Shown here one piece after another: positions 25,001 to 36,824 of a stretch of 64,000 nt of DNA; within the stretch, counting starts at the first letter, position 1; every line of letters begins with the position of its first letter. A program made the position numbers and the translations under genes. A model generated the notes under the pieces. That model had not been told where the DNA came from. It saw only the letters and a list, made by a program, of their open reading frames with translations, and did not search any database. This DNA is from Tubulanus polymorphus (taxonomy: Eukaryota > Nemertea > Palaeonemertea > Tubulaniformes > Tubulanidae), in contig NC_134033.1 in assembly GCF_964204645.1 (NCBI RefSeq), forward strand, positions 16,370,155 through 16,434,154, written 5' to 3'.

Positions 25001-28000
25001 CCATCTTGGATTTGACTTCACGTTGAATTCTTTGAAAAGCAATATTTACGTTTTTTTCGTTCCGATTTCTTATCACCGTGCGTCTCCTTCATAATGCCCT
25101 TGACGTCGGTGTGTTCGCCCTTGACCTCCGGAGCGTTGTCTGCTATTGTCGTCTCGGCGATGTTCTGTTTGAATCGATCGATCGGATAAAAGAACACGCA
25201 GCACGTCGCCAACGACGACATGCCTTCATCTGTCATTTTATTGACGTCTGCTCCGTGATCGAGTAAACAGTTGATCACGTCCTTAAACCAGTTCACCTGA
25301 AACACACATCATTTCTAATCATGTTCCACAGTTCTGGACTCAGTTTCACAATTCTGGACCCAGTTCCACAGTTCTGGACCCAGTTCCACAGTTGCGGACC
25401 CAGTTCCACAGTTCTGGACCCAGTTCCACAGTTCTGGACCCAGTTCCACAGTACTGGACCCAGTTTCACAATTCTGGACTCAGTTCCACAGTTCTGGACC
25501 CAGTTCCACAGTTCTGGACCCAGTTCCACAGTTCTGGACTCAGTTTCACAATTCTGGACCCAGTTTCACAGTTCTGGACCCAGTCCCACAGTTGTGGATC
25601 CAGTTCCACAGTTGTGGACCCAGTTCTAAGCTGCTTCACCCTTTCAGTGCCGTCTAATCAATACCTGGTGATAGCTGGTAATAATTTGAAAATATTTCAA
25701 AAACTCCACCCCAGTGCATAGTAAGAACAGGCATACCACTATAGTCTACATCGCAGTGCGGTGTACCGGTATCTTTAGTTACTTACATGTTTAACAGATG
25801 CTGCCATCTTTCAATAATATAGAATGAATAAGATAAACACTAATTACTAATGATATCAATACGTCGCGATGTGTTAGCTAAAATCCAGCGCTGATTAATA
25901 CACCGCACTACGGTGTAGATCAACTGAAAGACCTCTAAACTTGCTAGAATACTCACAGAAGCTGCGATCAACGAAGTGAACCCGTTCTTATCGGCAACAT
26001 CAACAAACGCTTTACGTTCGTTCAAAATGGCCGCCACAAGTGTCAAATCACCGTTCATCGACGCTTGAATCAACTGTTCGGACGCGAGTTCAATCGCACC
26101 GCGCTCGCCGCTAAACCCCGACCGGTCGCCTCTCATTATCGCCGCTACATCGAACGAGCAATCGCCCGAAAATGAGTCGTGTTTTAATACGTGTTTCTGA
26201 ATTTCCACACAAGATGGCGTTTTGTTCAGTATTTTAACCGGTTGTTGCTGCTGCTGCTGTTGCTCGTCAGCTGCGAGATCCTCGCTGCTCATCGTGTTCT
26301 GTTTGAAATATTCGGTATCGAATATTTTCCGATCTATCGCCGCGCTGCGCGGATCCAACGTCTCGCTGAATATACTAGCGCTAGTCGATTCGCGCGAGAT
26401 TCCTCCAACGCCGATTCCCGTCGATTGAATTTTACGCAGATTCTTTTCGTTTTCGTCGGAGCAGACGTCGCCGAAACGTCGCACGTTGTCGTTGATTCGC
26501 ACCCGGCTGCTTCGTCCGGTTACTCGCGATTCCTCGTGTTCAACGCCCTCTATATCCGGTTTGATGTACTCGACGTGGTGCGCCGGATTGTACTCGAATT
26601 CCGCGTGATCGGACATCGTAAAAGCGCCCTCTATCGGCGTACATATTTTCAGCAGACGCTCGCGATGCCACAAGCCGACGTCTTGTTTGCCGTCGGTGTA
26701 GGTTAAAACGCCGGGACCTTCTCTCTCATCGGCGCGGTATAAACCCTACAAATACAGTCCCGAAAAATATCAGGGCAAACAGTTTCATAAAATTGATTTT
26801 AAAGATTTTGAGGAGAAAATTCAAAATTACGAGGAAGTGTCTGCATCACTTTCATATCCCAAATTCTGTAGACTCCTAAATCGGTTCTGTTTATCTTAAG
26901 TAAACCATTAATTTGGTGGATTTGTAAGCAAATTTTCATCATTAAGTCTATCTAAACTTGGTTTCTAATTCGCTAACCGCCTAATTGTTACTTATGGCAG
27001 GGGTTCGCATTGATGAACTCACAGGTGACTGGTAGGTTGACAATGATCTCAGAGTAAATGAGCAAAACCCTCAGTTCGTGATGGTTTCTCTGACAATGAA
27101 GTTTTAATCAAAACTTCAAAAATGTCAGAAGTCGGTTTCACTCAATAACGCAGGGTTTTCCACATTGTTTTCCCATAAATTCTTCCCAGATTTTTCACTA
27201 TTTCGAATTTTGCGAATATTTTTGCGCAAACTTTTCTCGCATTTTTTTAAACATATTTTCATGATTTTCATGGATATTTCACATTTTTTCACTCGCATCG
27301 ATCAAACAAAAATTTGAAGAGTTAAAGCTGCATGATGCTGCATTAAGATGGACAAATTTCACCATAAAGATCCAACCTTGTATCAACGACTAATCTGAAC
27401 ACAATAACTATGATTTCTAATTTTCTAAGGCTGCACGAATGCCATACGTACCTCGAACTGCGAGCCGTCTGGGTAAGTAAAAATGCCGTAACCTTCCTTT
27501 TTATCCATATAAAACAATCCGGAAAACGCCGATCCATCCGGCCATTTATATGTTCCGCGTCCATGGCGACGGTCTCTAAAAAACTGACCGGCATACTCCT
27601 GAAAATGAGAAATAGAAAAAATCATTTCCCGATCATAAAGTTCTATATATGATTTTGAATTAATCTCTGGATCTAAAACCTTTAGGTAGCTGCCGTTAAA
27701 TTTGACTCTAGATTTAGAAATTCAAATGAAGTTTGATTTTTTTTTAAACCAAAAGAACACGCGATAGAAATATAAGTCGGTCAACCCTTAATCAAGTTAT
27801 ATCCGGCTGAATTTATAACCGGGCGGACGTACGTGATCAGTTTGTTTAGAGTAATAACAAATCTAGCTGTTTGAATGTTATAACGATCAATGAACGTCAC
27901 GCTACTAGTCACACTAGTCATACTAGTCACGCTAGTCACGAATAGCCTACAATAAACACTGCACAATACGTGCTATACTTCAGTATTGAGTGCCGGGGAA

Positions 28001-30027
28001 GAGTCTTTTCTTAATCATCGACATAAATCTTACTAATGAAATAAAATGGCCCTAGGCCTTATTGAATTGAATATTAAACAAAATCTCTGCTTGAAAGGAA
28101 TTAGTTAATAAAATGAGGCGATTTTTAATTCCATCCATGTACACAAGTTTCAAATATCCCCAAGAAATGGCCAACAATTAATGACAAAATCACTCGCGGT
28201 TGATTTTGCCCCTTTAAGAGACTGAAATTGTAATTTATCAGTAATAGGCGTCTGGCTCTACATCAGGGTGAGGAATTCTGCACGATCTGTCTATATACAC
28301 AGTGGACTCATTATAGTCTGATTAATTATTCATAGATTCATGTCTCGCAGATCAGTAACTACAAAACTATAAGCAGGAGCATAGGAGGCACCCACCCGAG
28401 CACAGGAGGCACCCACCGGAGCACAGGAGGCATCCAACACCAGACTGAGCCAGTGTTCTCCACAACAGGTTTTAGAGGGGTGGCCACCCCTTTCCTTTTC
28501 ACATCCACCCCTTAAATAAAATAACTGACCCTCCCTGAGCGGATGTCAATATTCTATTAATGCTGATAATTGATTTGAAATATACAATGTAATGTGAAAA
28601 ATAGAAGATTCCACCAAAATTGAATTAAAAGCTTAAATTTTCTGTTTCCCAGGGGATCGAAAGCCATCAGCAGCCACTATTTCATACACTTAACAATGAA
28701 TGCAGCCCTTTTAAAATCCCCGCGTGGAGATTACACTGGGACCTGCTGGAGGAGGGGGAGGAACCACAAGGGGAGGGGACTTCTGCTGGAGGAGGGGAGG
28801 AGGAACGACGAGGGGAGGAGACTTGAATTATTGATTACCTCTCCGTTCGACCAGTGATGTTCACCGATTCCATCTCGTAAATCTTCGATGAATCTTCCTT
28901 CGTAACTGGCTCCATCAGCCCAAATCTGTTTACCTTTTGAGACAATCGAACAATAATTAGATATCATTCCCCACAATTAATTACCTCGGGTTCTAGGGGC
29001 ACGGTTAGACTATAGCCTACGGGTTAGTTCAAGACCTATTTGGGGTAGGCCTATGTTGGGTAGGCCTACTCCTAAAAGTGATCTAAAAGATTGAAAACCA
29101 CTAATATACAAAATCAACAAGATCAAAAATGAAATCTATTACATAAGGCTACAACATTTCAGACTCTTTCTAAGGGGTATGATCAAAATACATTGTTTCT
29201 TTGACGTTAGAGTTCAGATAAAATTCCAAAAACTGTCAGATTAGAAGTCATCTGTGGGTTTTGCTATCACCTCTGAATAGGCCTACCGAGATCTAGGCTT
29301 CACTCGACCAGACACCTGACAGCGGAATTCTGTTTTCAAAGATACTGGAATATTGGATAATCTAAGCTAATATTAGTATTCAATTATTAAGGTACCCCAA
29401 AACTTCAACTATGGGCCCCAGTGTAGCCAGACCGAGCCCTTGCCCTGTCCTTTTCAGGCTTGTGTCGAGGGAGTTCAGGGTTAGCATACGAACCCGCTAA
29501 AAATGTGTGCCTTTCAAAATGTCCTGATGTCAAAAAATTTGGGTCAAATTTTTTTTCCGAAATTTGCGTACAGTTAACAAGAGTTGCGTACAGTTGTGAT
29601 GGTCTTTTTGTAATGAGAAGTAATCCGTTCTCAAATGACTTATTCAGTTAGCCTAACTAGGCCCTTCATATTTAAGATGTTCTGTCATTTTTAAATAGGA
29701 AGCCTAGTGCCCCTTTTCATGGTAAAAAATGCCCCTTTGCTTGAAATAGAACTGCCACTCAAAAAAGCTGGGCACTGATTGGTTTCTTGGTCCATATTTA
29801 CCATGTCCGTGTCGAATATTACAAATGAATTCTCCTTCATATTGAGCTCCATTCGGCCAAACAAAAACTCCCAATCCGACTTTCTTATTGTCCTCGATTC
29901 GACCTTTAAACGTAGCTCCGCTTTTATAGGTTTTTTCATCGTTTTCCGACGACGAAGATAAATCCTGACGAGTTACGGCCGATTTCAGCGTCGGTAGACT
30001 GTGATCTGAACGCAGTGTCACTTTCAT
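14093..30027 (-). CDS. ANKMY1: ANKMY1: MORN, ankyrin-repeat and MYND zinc-finger protein, 16 exons
   Basis: Exons: 29802-30027, 28839-28933, 27452-27598, 25957-26745, 25077-25296, 24232-24652, 23560-23731, 22931-23071, 22138-22239, 20643-20882, 20244-20351, 19508-19673, 19266-19431, 17542-17696, 16046-16176, 14093-14242. All junctions are in phase and the sum is 1142 residues (human about 940). Order: five or six MORN motifs (e.g. YEGEF, YEGRF, YAGQF, each with a GxG), a disordered region with seven Gln, ankyrin repeats ([39 protein letters not shown]), a short coiled segment, a GRSPSP linker, the MYND finger (CYEC, CTRC, CSKAC, HKEEC; all ligands present) and a basic tail ending NYSFN. The exon 10 donor (GTCGGT) is weak but is the only in-phase choice. 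MORN and MYND proteins of this group are linked to cilia; the X-box at 30446 agrees. Introns carry many repeats. Confidence 0.93.
14640..14745 (-). repeat. tRNA-derived SINE-like segment
   Basis: Minus strand shows TAGCTCAGTGAGATAAGGCG (A-box-like) and, about 40 bases on, GAGTTCGAGTCCTGCTGG (B-box-like). The arms do not pair as a functional tRNA, so it is a SINE head or tRNA pseudogene. Confidence 0.5.
15028..15245. repeat. Minisatellite array, CAGTCACACAGTACTGG-type units
   Basis: About ten 20-bp units in the last ANKMY1 intron, starting with CAGTTCCACA-type and grading into CAGTCACACAGTACTGGAT-type units. It is related to the arrays at 13.1 and 25.3 kb. Confidence 0.75.
15680..15775. repeat. 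GAT trinucleotide microsatellite
   Basis: Interrupted GATGATGAC/TGATGATGAT runs in an ANKMY1 intron. Confidence 0.75.
16222..16565. repeat. Purine-rich minisatellite (AGAAACAGGGAAGGGGAGGTGG units)
   Basis: About 11 units of 31-32 bases, themselves grouped in a higher-order set of three (GGAGTAG, GGGCC and GGGGTAG variants, about 95 bases), next to a CT microsatellite at 15990-16040. It lies in the ANKMY1 intron between exons 14 and 15. Confidence 0.8.
17812..18095. repeat. MITE-like element with internal palindrome ACACCGCAGTGCGGTGT
   Basis: GGTATACCTCTATAGTGCGTC at the left and GACGCACTAAAAGGGTT at the right form terminal inverted repeats. Inside, several copies of a palindrome around TACACCGCNGTGCGGTGTA occur in both orientations. 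A second copy is at 25725-25935. Confidence 0.7.
21410..21760. repeat. 35-bp minisatellite (GAGGAGTAATAGGCAGGGTG)
   Basis: About ten tandem units of 35-37 bases, each with GAGGAGTAATAGGCAGGGTG followed by GATATGGGCAG, in an ANKMY1 intron. The minus-strand ORF across it is a repeat artefact. Confidence 0.85.
23105..23253. repeat. Palindromic MITE, GGCCAGTTGCACAGTCGTGA ends (copy 1)
   Basis: The left end GGGGCCAGTTGCACAGTCGT and the right end GACTTTGGAACCGGCCCC are inverted copies; the body is built of AAGACTGGTCTTAAGT motifs. The copy at 63388-63531 matches it in the opposite orientation. Confidence 0.75.
24766..25015. repeat. Array of about ten GGCCATCTTGGATT units
   Basis: Irregular units of 25-35 bases, each with a (G)CNGCCATCTTGGATT core followed by T/A-rich spacer, lie in the ANKMY1 intron between exons 5 and 6. 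The core resembles the YY1 binding site in reverse (AAGATGGCCGC). Confidence 0.8.
25316..25635. repeat. 20-bp minisatellite CAGTTCCACAGTTCTGGACC
   Basis: About sixteen near-identical 20-bp units, open in several frames on both strands. It is in the ANKMY1 intron between exons 4 and 5, and is the purest of the three related arrays. Confidence 0.9.
25725..25935. repeat. Second copy of the ACACCGCAGTGCGGTGT MITE
   Basis: GGCATACCACTATAGTCTAC at the left and GTAGATCAACTGAAAGACC at the right flank two inverted CACCGCAxTxCGGTG palindromes. It matches 17812-18095 in layout. Confidence 0.65.
26795..27010. repeat. Dispersed repeat shared with 42185-42400
   Basis: Both segments contain GAGGAAGTGTCTGTATCACT (one mismatch between them), CCCAAATTCTGTAGACTCCT-like sequence, CTGTTTATCT and an ACTTGGTTTCTAATTC stretch in the same order. 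Each is intronic. Confidence 0.65.
29390..29760. repeat. Dispersed repeat shared with 56805-57080
   Basis: The two segments share, in order, a GGCAxAGGTACGAACCC-like start, TGTCAAAAAATTTGGGTCAA-type sequence, AAGTAATCCGTTCTCAAATG-type sequence and a GTGCCCCTTCTCATGG-type end. Both are heavily diverged. It lies in ANKMY1 intron 1. Confidence 0.55.
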
Positions 30028-30445
30028 CGTTCGATTTCAAAATTTAATATCCCGAAGAAAATGTCGGATTCTTTTAAAAAAGAATATTTTTCACTTTACT
30101 TTCTATTCCCGAATAGAAAGAGTGAACTAAATTATTTATATTTAGATTTTTCAACAAATTCGATACTATTATTTTCAATTAATAGCGTGTGAAGAGTTTC
30201 CTGGCCGAAGTTTTCTACGGCGGAAGTCAGTATTTTACGACCCGTTTAACGCGTATTTCTCCGGTTTATTGGATATAAATCGATATTCTCACTCACTCGT
30301 ATTAAGTCCGTTTAGTTTTTTTCGGCGCGGATACATTTTGCGGGGGTTGTTAGCCCCGTGAAAAGCTGTGTTCCTGATTTTCGATCCAGTTTTTTTATTT
30401 GTAGGAACAAACGGCGGCCATTTTACGCCGTTTAACTTCCTATCA

Positions 30446-30458
30446 GTCGCTTAGCAAC
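30446..30458. promoter_or_regulatory. X-box (RFX site) upstream of ANKMY1
   Basis: GTCGCTTAGCAAC fits the RFX consensus GTYRCY-N-RGYAAC exactly and lies 419 bases upstream of the ANKMY1 ATG. X-boxes mark many ciliary gene promoters. Whether the transcription start is close enough is not known from sequence. Confidence 0.5.
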
Positions 30459-33400
30459 GGCCATAACAGTGGCACGCGACCTAAGTTGTCCTCCACTATA
30501 ACCAGTAACTGGATTATAATCAGTAACCGGACATTAGAAATTATAATCAGTAACTGGGCTAACAATCCGCCACACATTCGCATCGTTTTTTTTTTTCACG
30601 GTCCGCCTGCCGATAACTGAAGATTAAATTCGCCTCAGGGCGGTTGATATCTGCAGAAGCTAAATTCGCTTCTCATTCGTTTAGTTCGACTATAGTCGAC
30701 TAACTCGGAAGGTGGCCCTGGGTTCGTGAAAATGATTCACGGGCGAGAAGCAGTTAATTTTATAGCTTGGCAGAGAAATAGGGGTGTTACTAAAAACTAT
30801 GCGCTACTAAAACGTAGGCCTATGCACTTTTGAGGTATTAAAACTATGCATGACTAAAAAGAAGTCCGAAGATACTCGAAATCATCACTTGGGCCGCTCT
30901 GTGTACCACCACTGGCGGAACGTAAATTGGTCGGTTTTCTCGGGTGCATATAGTTATCGTTTTTAGTAGTGCTTCGTTTTAGTAACACTTGTAACAACGA
31001 ATGACAACTTTCAAAATCAATCATATTTATTCTCATACAACAATTATACAAAATGCCAGGTTTGTGCTCGAGGAATTATAACGTAAGCTCCTCAAACACG
31101 TGGACTTTCAAAAACAACTAGTCCAACCACCATAGGCGTATAAACTATAAATGAGAGTTTATACGTCCATGGGTCCAACCATAGACTCTAAAACAGAGCG
31201 TAAATGGCCCACAACCATGGACTCTAAACTGTAAGAGTCCATGGCTCCCCGCACTAAAACCAGAGATAAACCTGGCCGAATACTCAGGAAAGCGTAGGAT
31301 TTCAAGTAATCAATCTGATTTACATATGTTACATCATTTTATTTTCACATATCAAATTATTAACTTTTAGCTTATTTTCTCAAATTTTGATAGTAATTTC
31401 ATTTCTATTACGAGATTGTACTAACTTAAAACAAATTAACATGTAAGGTATTTAGAAGTCTTTATCTACGATACATTTCCACTACAGCTGATTCAATTTG
31501 CATCAATAACAAAAATACACAAATAATTGTAAACATCGATCCATTAACCAACGAAAATTGGACGAGTCTAAGATTATGAATTTGACAATTCATGAGGTCA
31601 ATATAACCGAAACTTGTTATATTTCATGAAATATGAATCTATCATCGTCAACTTTTCAAATGACATCGAGATTGAGAACATCTCATTTATCAAGAAAAAG
31701 CTCAACTTTTTTCGATAGGACCTTAATAAATCAGTGTTTTATGAACAATTCACATGAACGTGTCATTTTACCCCCCCCCCCCCACAACAACAATCATACC
31801 TAAATGACAGGTATTTATGTACTCGGGGAAGTGCCTCAGTCATTTACAAAAACGTGACCTGTATTTCAAAAAATTCTCCAACATAAAAACATTAAAACCA
31901 GAGATAAAACCACAAATTCAAACTGGAAAGCTTATGATTAACTAAACAGTCTTTGATTTAATTTTCATTTTAACATTATTTTAAGATAACTAGAGTTTTG
32001 CCACCTTTGTCTTTAAGAGGTTTTCAGACATTATCAAATTGGTTATTTTCTCAAATGTTACATTTAATGCAAAGTATTTTGGAGGTATTCTCTTCTATGC
32101 ATACAACAAGATAAATTGAGTATATAAATATTGTTCAAATGTCAATTTGAATATAGCTAGGGCAATTACTAATAACTAATTGCCTTGATATCTACAATTA
32201 AGTTAGATTCAATAACTTTTTGAAGTGCTTCTTGTGCAGATATCTCAGGACCCATATAGTAGACATTGTTAAACCATGGTTTTAGAGTCCATGTATAGCT
32301 GGCACAATCTACTAATTGATACTGTTCACATATCCTCATTTATCAAATTTTCCATAAGGGCCTTAATAAAAATAGTATTCTATGAACCAGTGAAAAAGTA
32401 GCAATACACGTAACAAAACGGTTCAAAATAAAAACATTAGGCCTACAAATTCACTCACTCTGGAAAGCATAAGGTTAACTGATTCTTAATCATTACAAGA
32501 AAACTAAAAACATTGCCAAATTCTAAAAACATTGCCAAATTTTCCTCGTCTTTAAGAGATTTCTTTAAACATTATCAACTGGCTTATTTCACAAATGTTA
32601 CAATTGAAACAAAGCAGGGTCCGATCTAAGCCCAGGACAAGTATATTTTCATTAGGACATGTAGCTTATCATAATCACTCGTCGACCCGGATAGTGAAAT
32701 CTATGTCTCAAAGCTTTTATCCCACTCGATGCAAGGGATGATGTGTCACAATTGGACTGCTCTCGAATACAATCAAGTTGATTTTTGAGGGGGCAAGCGA
32801 TATTACATATATGCTTGCACCAAGGTCAAGTGGCATTTATTCCTTAGATCGAACCCTGCAAACTATTATTAAGGTTTTTCTTTGTGATAATCTAAAAACA
32901 AATCTAGTATCTTCATATAAATATGGTTTGACTGACGAAGCTCCAGTAACTTCTAAAAATTTATATTATTTGACTTGATAGTAGATATTAATACAACTCT
33001 GTATAAAGATCAGAAATTCTTCTTAACCAGATATTACAGGCCCCACATAGATGCGGTTAAACCGATAATCAAAACAAAGCTAGGACATTTGACCAATTAG
33101 CACTGTATCCTCAAGTTAGCCTATCAAGAAACTCTGACCTTCTATTCTAAGCTCCTGCTATTTTCGACAGGGCCTTAATTCAATCAGGATTTTATCAACC
33201 ACTGAAAAGCACCACAGTGGAATTGTTGCTATAAAACTTAACAACTGAAAAGTTTCAACACGAATGGTGAAAATGTACATCGTTTTATTCACACAACAAT
33301 AATATCTTAACCGAGGAATCATCCTGCAAGTTCCTAATTTCGAAACACGCGAACTGTATTACAATAACAGTCTCCAACATAGAGCATTAAAACTAGAGAT

Positions 33401-33727
33401 GGAACATACAGATTCACTCTGGAACTCTAAGTATCAACTAATCATTACTTTTACTAGAAAACTAGAATTTTGCCAACTTTGCCTTGTCTTAAAGATGTCC
33501 AAATACCTAGACCTTAAATACTAAGTATTCTGACGTTTTTCCTGGCAGCTTCAACATAATTATACAATCGGTAACTAATCAATAACATCAATAACTTAAG
33601 TTTATAGCTGTTGTAAATTCTTTCTAAAAAGTAAAATGTATGTACCAGATTTTAGAACATGTAAAACAATGAACAGTCACAGCAGTGATTGAGCGCGGCT
33701 AGTTGAAAGGACGGGTCGATCTTTCAT

Positions 33728-33851
33728 CACAGTTATTCAAAGCATTCTATCATATCAGTTATTTTTTTAAATGTTTTCGATTTAGTTAAGGTTTATGGTT
33801 ATTTGTTTTGTTCATTACAATAACTGAGTTGATAGAATGCTTTGAATAACA
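33728..33851. repeat. Hairpin (MITE-like) element
   Basis: The arms 33729-33760 and 33819-33850 are inverted copies (CAGTTATTCAAAGCATTCTA and TAGAATGCTTTGAATAAC) with a T/A-rich loop. Confidence 0.7.
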
Positions 33852-35165
33852 ACAGAAAAGATCTCGGGTTTTCGCTATACTTAGGGAAGGTTGTTCGATA
33901 AATGAAGAACCTTGTTGATAAATATTTGAAAAAATGCCTTTTCATGTAAATAGAATATTAATTTGTTCATTGTTTGTATTGTTGTTTATTATTTCATCTT
34001 TTTATATATACATATTATCTATTTATGTATGTACTTGTATTTTGTATTATGTATTATTTATACTCCTCTATTTACAACTGCAGGCATTTTTTCACTGTAA
34101 AGTTTCTGGGCCCATTTTAGAAAAGCACTACCGATTCACTGCCACTCCTTGATAATCATTATACACCCAATTTGAAGCCAAGTGATTATTCACGAGAGCC
34201 ATCTCGTGATATGGATTTACCCATTATAATAACGAATGTTCAAACAGCTATAAACAATGTTAAAACGTTCAAAATTAGTCCTAGCTATAACTTTATGCCT
34301 TGTTATTCCTAGCTTTACCTCTCAAATGTAAATAATGGTCTCCTTTCAAATAAAGCTTTCGATTTCAAATACGTAGCAATGATCATCAAACAGATTGATG
34401 GAGGCTCAAAGTTAAAACTCGATGTGAAAATCGACACACACGATTCAATTGTGAAAGTGGGCCTTCGAAAATATATATCCATCAAATAAATGCATCTACA
34501 ATTCAGCGAATACTTAATATTTGTACATCAACACTGGCCTAACGTTATGTTCTATGTTTCCTAACTATGTGATACCTACACGGACAAATAGCCATAGTTG
34601 ACTATGTTTAACTATGGTAAAGTTAAAAGATTAAACTCACAATATCATGTTGAAACTATATCTCAGTTTAGGAGTTAACTCAACAGACCTACGAGTTCAA
34701 ACAAGGCGCTCGACGCGACCATTTACCCCTAGTGACTAACCTAACTTGACTTCTCTATCAACCAAGGATCGAAGACCAATATCGTGAATTAATGGAGCTT
34801 AGCTTTTATTAGACTCTCACATTGCATAAAACATTATAAAATAATTTCCTTGAAAACACTATATCAGACTGGTTTGAAAAAGGGTGATAAGTAAAAAAAT
34901 CAATACTTTAATACAGAAATCTGCTATTGTCTTTGCCGCTCCTGGATCTCAGTGTTTATAAGATGCACTATTGTTTATGCTGCTCCTAATAAGATACACT
35001 ATTGTCTTTGCTGCTTTTAAAACAGTGCTTATCCTGAATCAGTGTTTATGAGATAATCCCGTAGCTGAATCAGTGTTTATAAGATTCACTATAGTCTCTG
35101 CTGCTCCTGATAAAATATTCTATAGAAATCAACCACCGTTTGTAGAAGAATCCATCATTGAGTGA

Positions 35166-36105
35166 TTAATCCGTTGCTGGCTCCTCAACTTCTCATCTGG
35201 GCTTCTGCAGTTTTCATCAGCAAATGGGTCAATCAGTATTCATCTACTTGTAGATTTTCTGATGAGTAGATGATCTCAAGCTGGGCTTCTTCTTATAGTT
35301 CAAATTTAGCTGCAATGATTAAAAGAAGATATCCTGTAATGACAAAATATTTCAATAAGAATCAATGGAAATAATTTCATGTATATCAAGTTACCTTTTA
35401 TGATTGCTGGGTTTGTTATCGGTGTGGATCATCTAAAGTTGTTGGGTTAATGAGTTCGATTCTGTTGGCCTCATCTGTTCGCTGTTCAAGTTGGTCGATT
35501 TTGGACGAGTAGCTGATCTCCAGCTGGGTTTCTTCTTATAGTTGAAATTTAGCTGCAATGATTAAAAGTAGATATCCTGTAATGACAAAATATTTCATTA
35601 AGAATTAATCATAATAATTTCATGTATATCAAGTTACCTTTTATGATTGCTTGGTTCGTTATCGGTGTGGATCATCTTAAGTTGGTTGGTTATGAGTTCG
35701 ATTCTAGTAGGCTGTGCACCGTTCAAGTTGGTCGATTTTGGACGAGTAGTTGATCTCAAGCTGGGTTTCTTCTTATAGTTGAAATTTAGCTGCAATGATT
35801 AAAAGTAGATATCCTGTAATGACAAAATATTTCAATAAAATTAATGGAAATAATTCCATGTATATCAAGTTACCTTTTATGATTGCTGGGTTCGTTATCG
35901 GCGATTATCTTATTAGTTGATTGGTTAATGAGTTAGATTCTGTTGGCCTCATCTGTTCGCTGTTCAAATTGGTCGATTTTTGACGAATATAGTTGATCTC
36001 AAGCTGGGTTTCTTCTAATAGTTGAAATTTAGCTGCAATGATTAAAAGAAGATATCCTGTGATGACAAAATATTTCATTTAGAATTTATCATAATAATTT
36101 CCATA
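35166..36105 (-). repeat. Tandem array of four exon-like 240-bp units, degenerate
   Basis: A motif TAGCTGCAATGATTAAAAG recurs at spacings of about 243, 237 and 243 bases (near 35311, 35554, 35791, 36034). On the minus strand each unit has an acceptor (TTGCAG), a Lys/Glu-rich reading frame (EETQLEI, then NYSSK or a variant, then IDQLEQRTDEANRI in the best copy), and all but the lowest unit end in the donor AAAAG|GTAACT. Acceptor and donor are both phase 1, so whole units could be added without a frame change. Every copy now has at least one stop or frameshift unless a downstream AAG acceptor is used. A related unit without the front half is at 36825-36935. These may be duplicated exons of an unrecognised coiled-coil gene, now decaying. 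Confidence 0.5.
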
Positions 36106-36824
36106 AATAATATACCTAGAATAGCCTACTCAAGTTATATTCGTAACACCGAACAAATTATAAGCGAACATACGATACCTAGTCGAATGAAATGCTCGCC
36201 ATTTTGTTTTAGGTTCCACATTGGGTTTTCCCAATGGGGTTTCCCAATTACATCAGAAGTTCCTGGAATTTCCGGTATATCCAACAAACAGCCAATCACA
36301 TTCAATGTAGCTCAGGTAACGAGGTCAACTCAGATAAATAGAAGCAAGAAAATTTTGGGGGTTCATAAAGTGAGGACCCGTAGGTCGAAAAGTACATCGA
36401 GATGAGTCGCAAAAAAAACGGCAACACTTCCAGGAAGGATTGAACTTTTATATATTTCAATTCCAAGTATGCTAATTCTCATATATGAAAATGTGCCATT
36501 ACTTAGTGCTAAAAAGCAGGGTTTTTACGTGTTTTTCAAGAATAAGTCCCCTAAAAATAACTTGATCACTATGAAATTTTTGTGGGCTCGAGAACTCATT
36601 ATAAGCCAAACAATGACACCAAAAATCAACACTATTGGTTCAACAGCCAATGTTTATGCCTTGTTGAAACACCGGTACTCTATTCATTTTCAATGAAAAC
36701 TGCTTCTTCAGACCATTTGCATAGGCAAACCTACGGTTCGCCAAAAATCAACTTACATTTCAAGTTTGCTGGGGTCAGTATCGGTTGAAATGTTCCGAGT
36801 TTGTATCAAATATCAAATTACCTT

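Larger units (their letters stand above)
30028..35160. other. Gene-poor intergenic region upstream of ANKMY1
   Basis: No gene recognised. The first 500 bases probably hold the ANKMY1 promoter. From about 31680 to 33500 there are three diverged copies of a unit containing a CATTTATCAA...GGGCCTTAATAAA...TATGAACCA series (near 31690, 32335 and 33150), an old tandem duplication. There is a C homopolymer at 31771-31784. At 34920-35110 short units around CACTATTGTCTTTGCTGCTC repeat about four times. A hairpin element is annotated at 33728-33851. Confidence 0.5.

Noticed and set aside
25293-25721. ORFs on both strands with repeated [11 protein letters not shown] and [16 protein letters not shown]
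   Set aside because: Same minisatellite effect, inside an ANKMY1 intron.
26191-26706. 171-codon plus ORF
   Set aside because: Antisense shadow of the large ANKMY1 exon 4.
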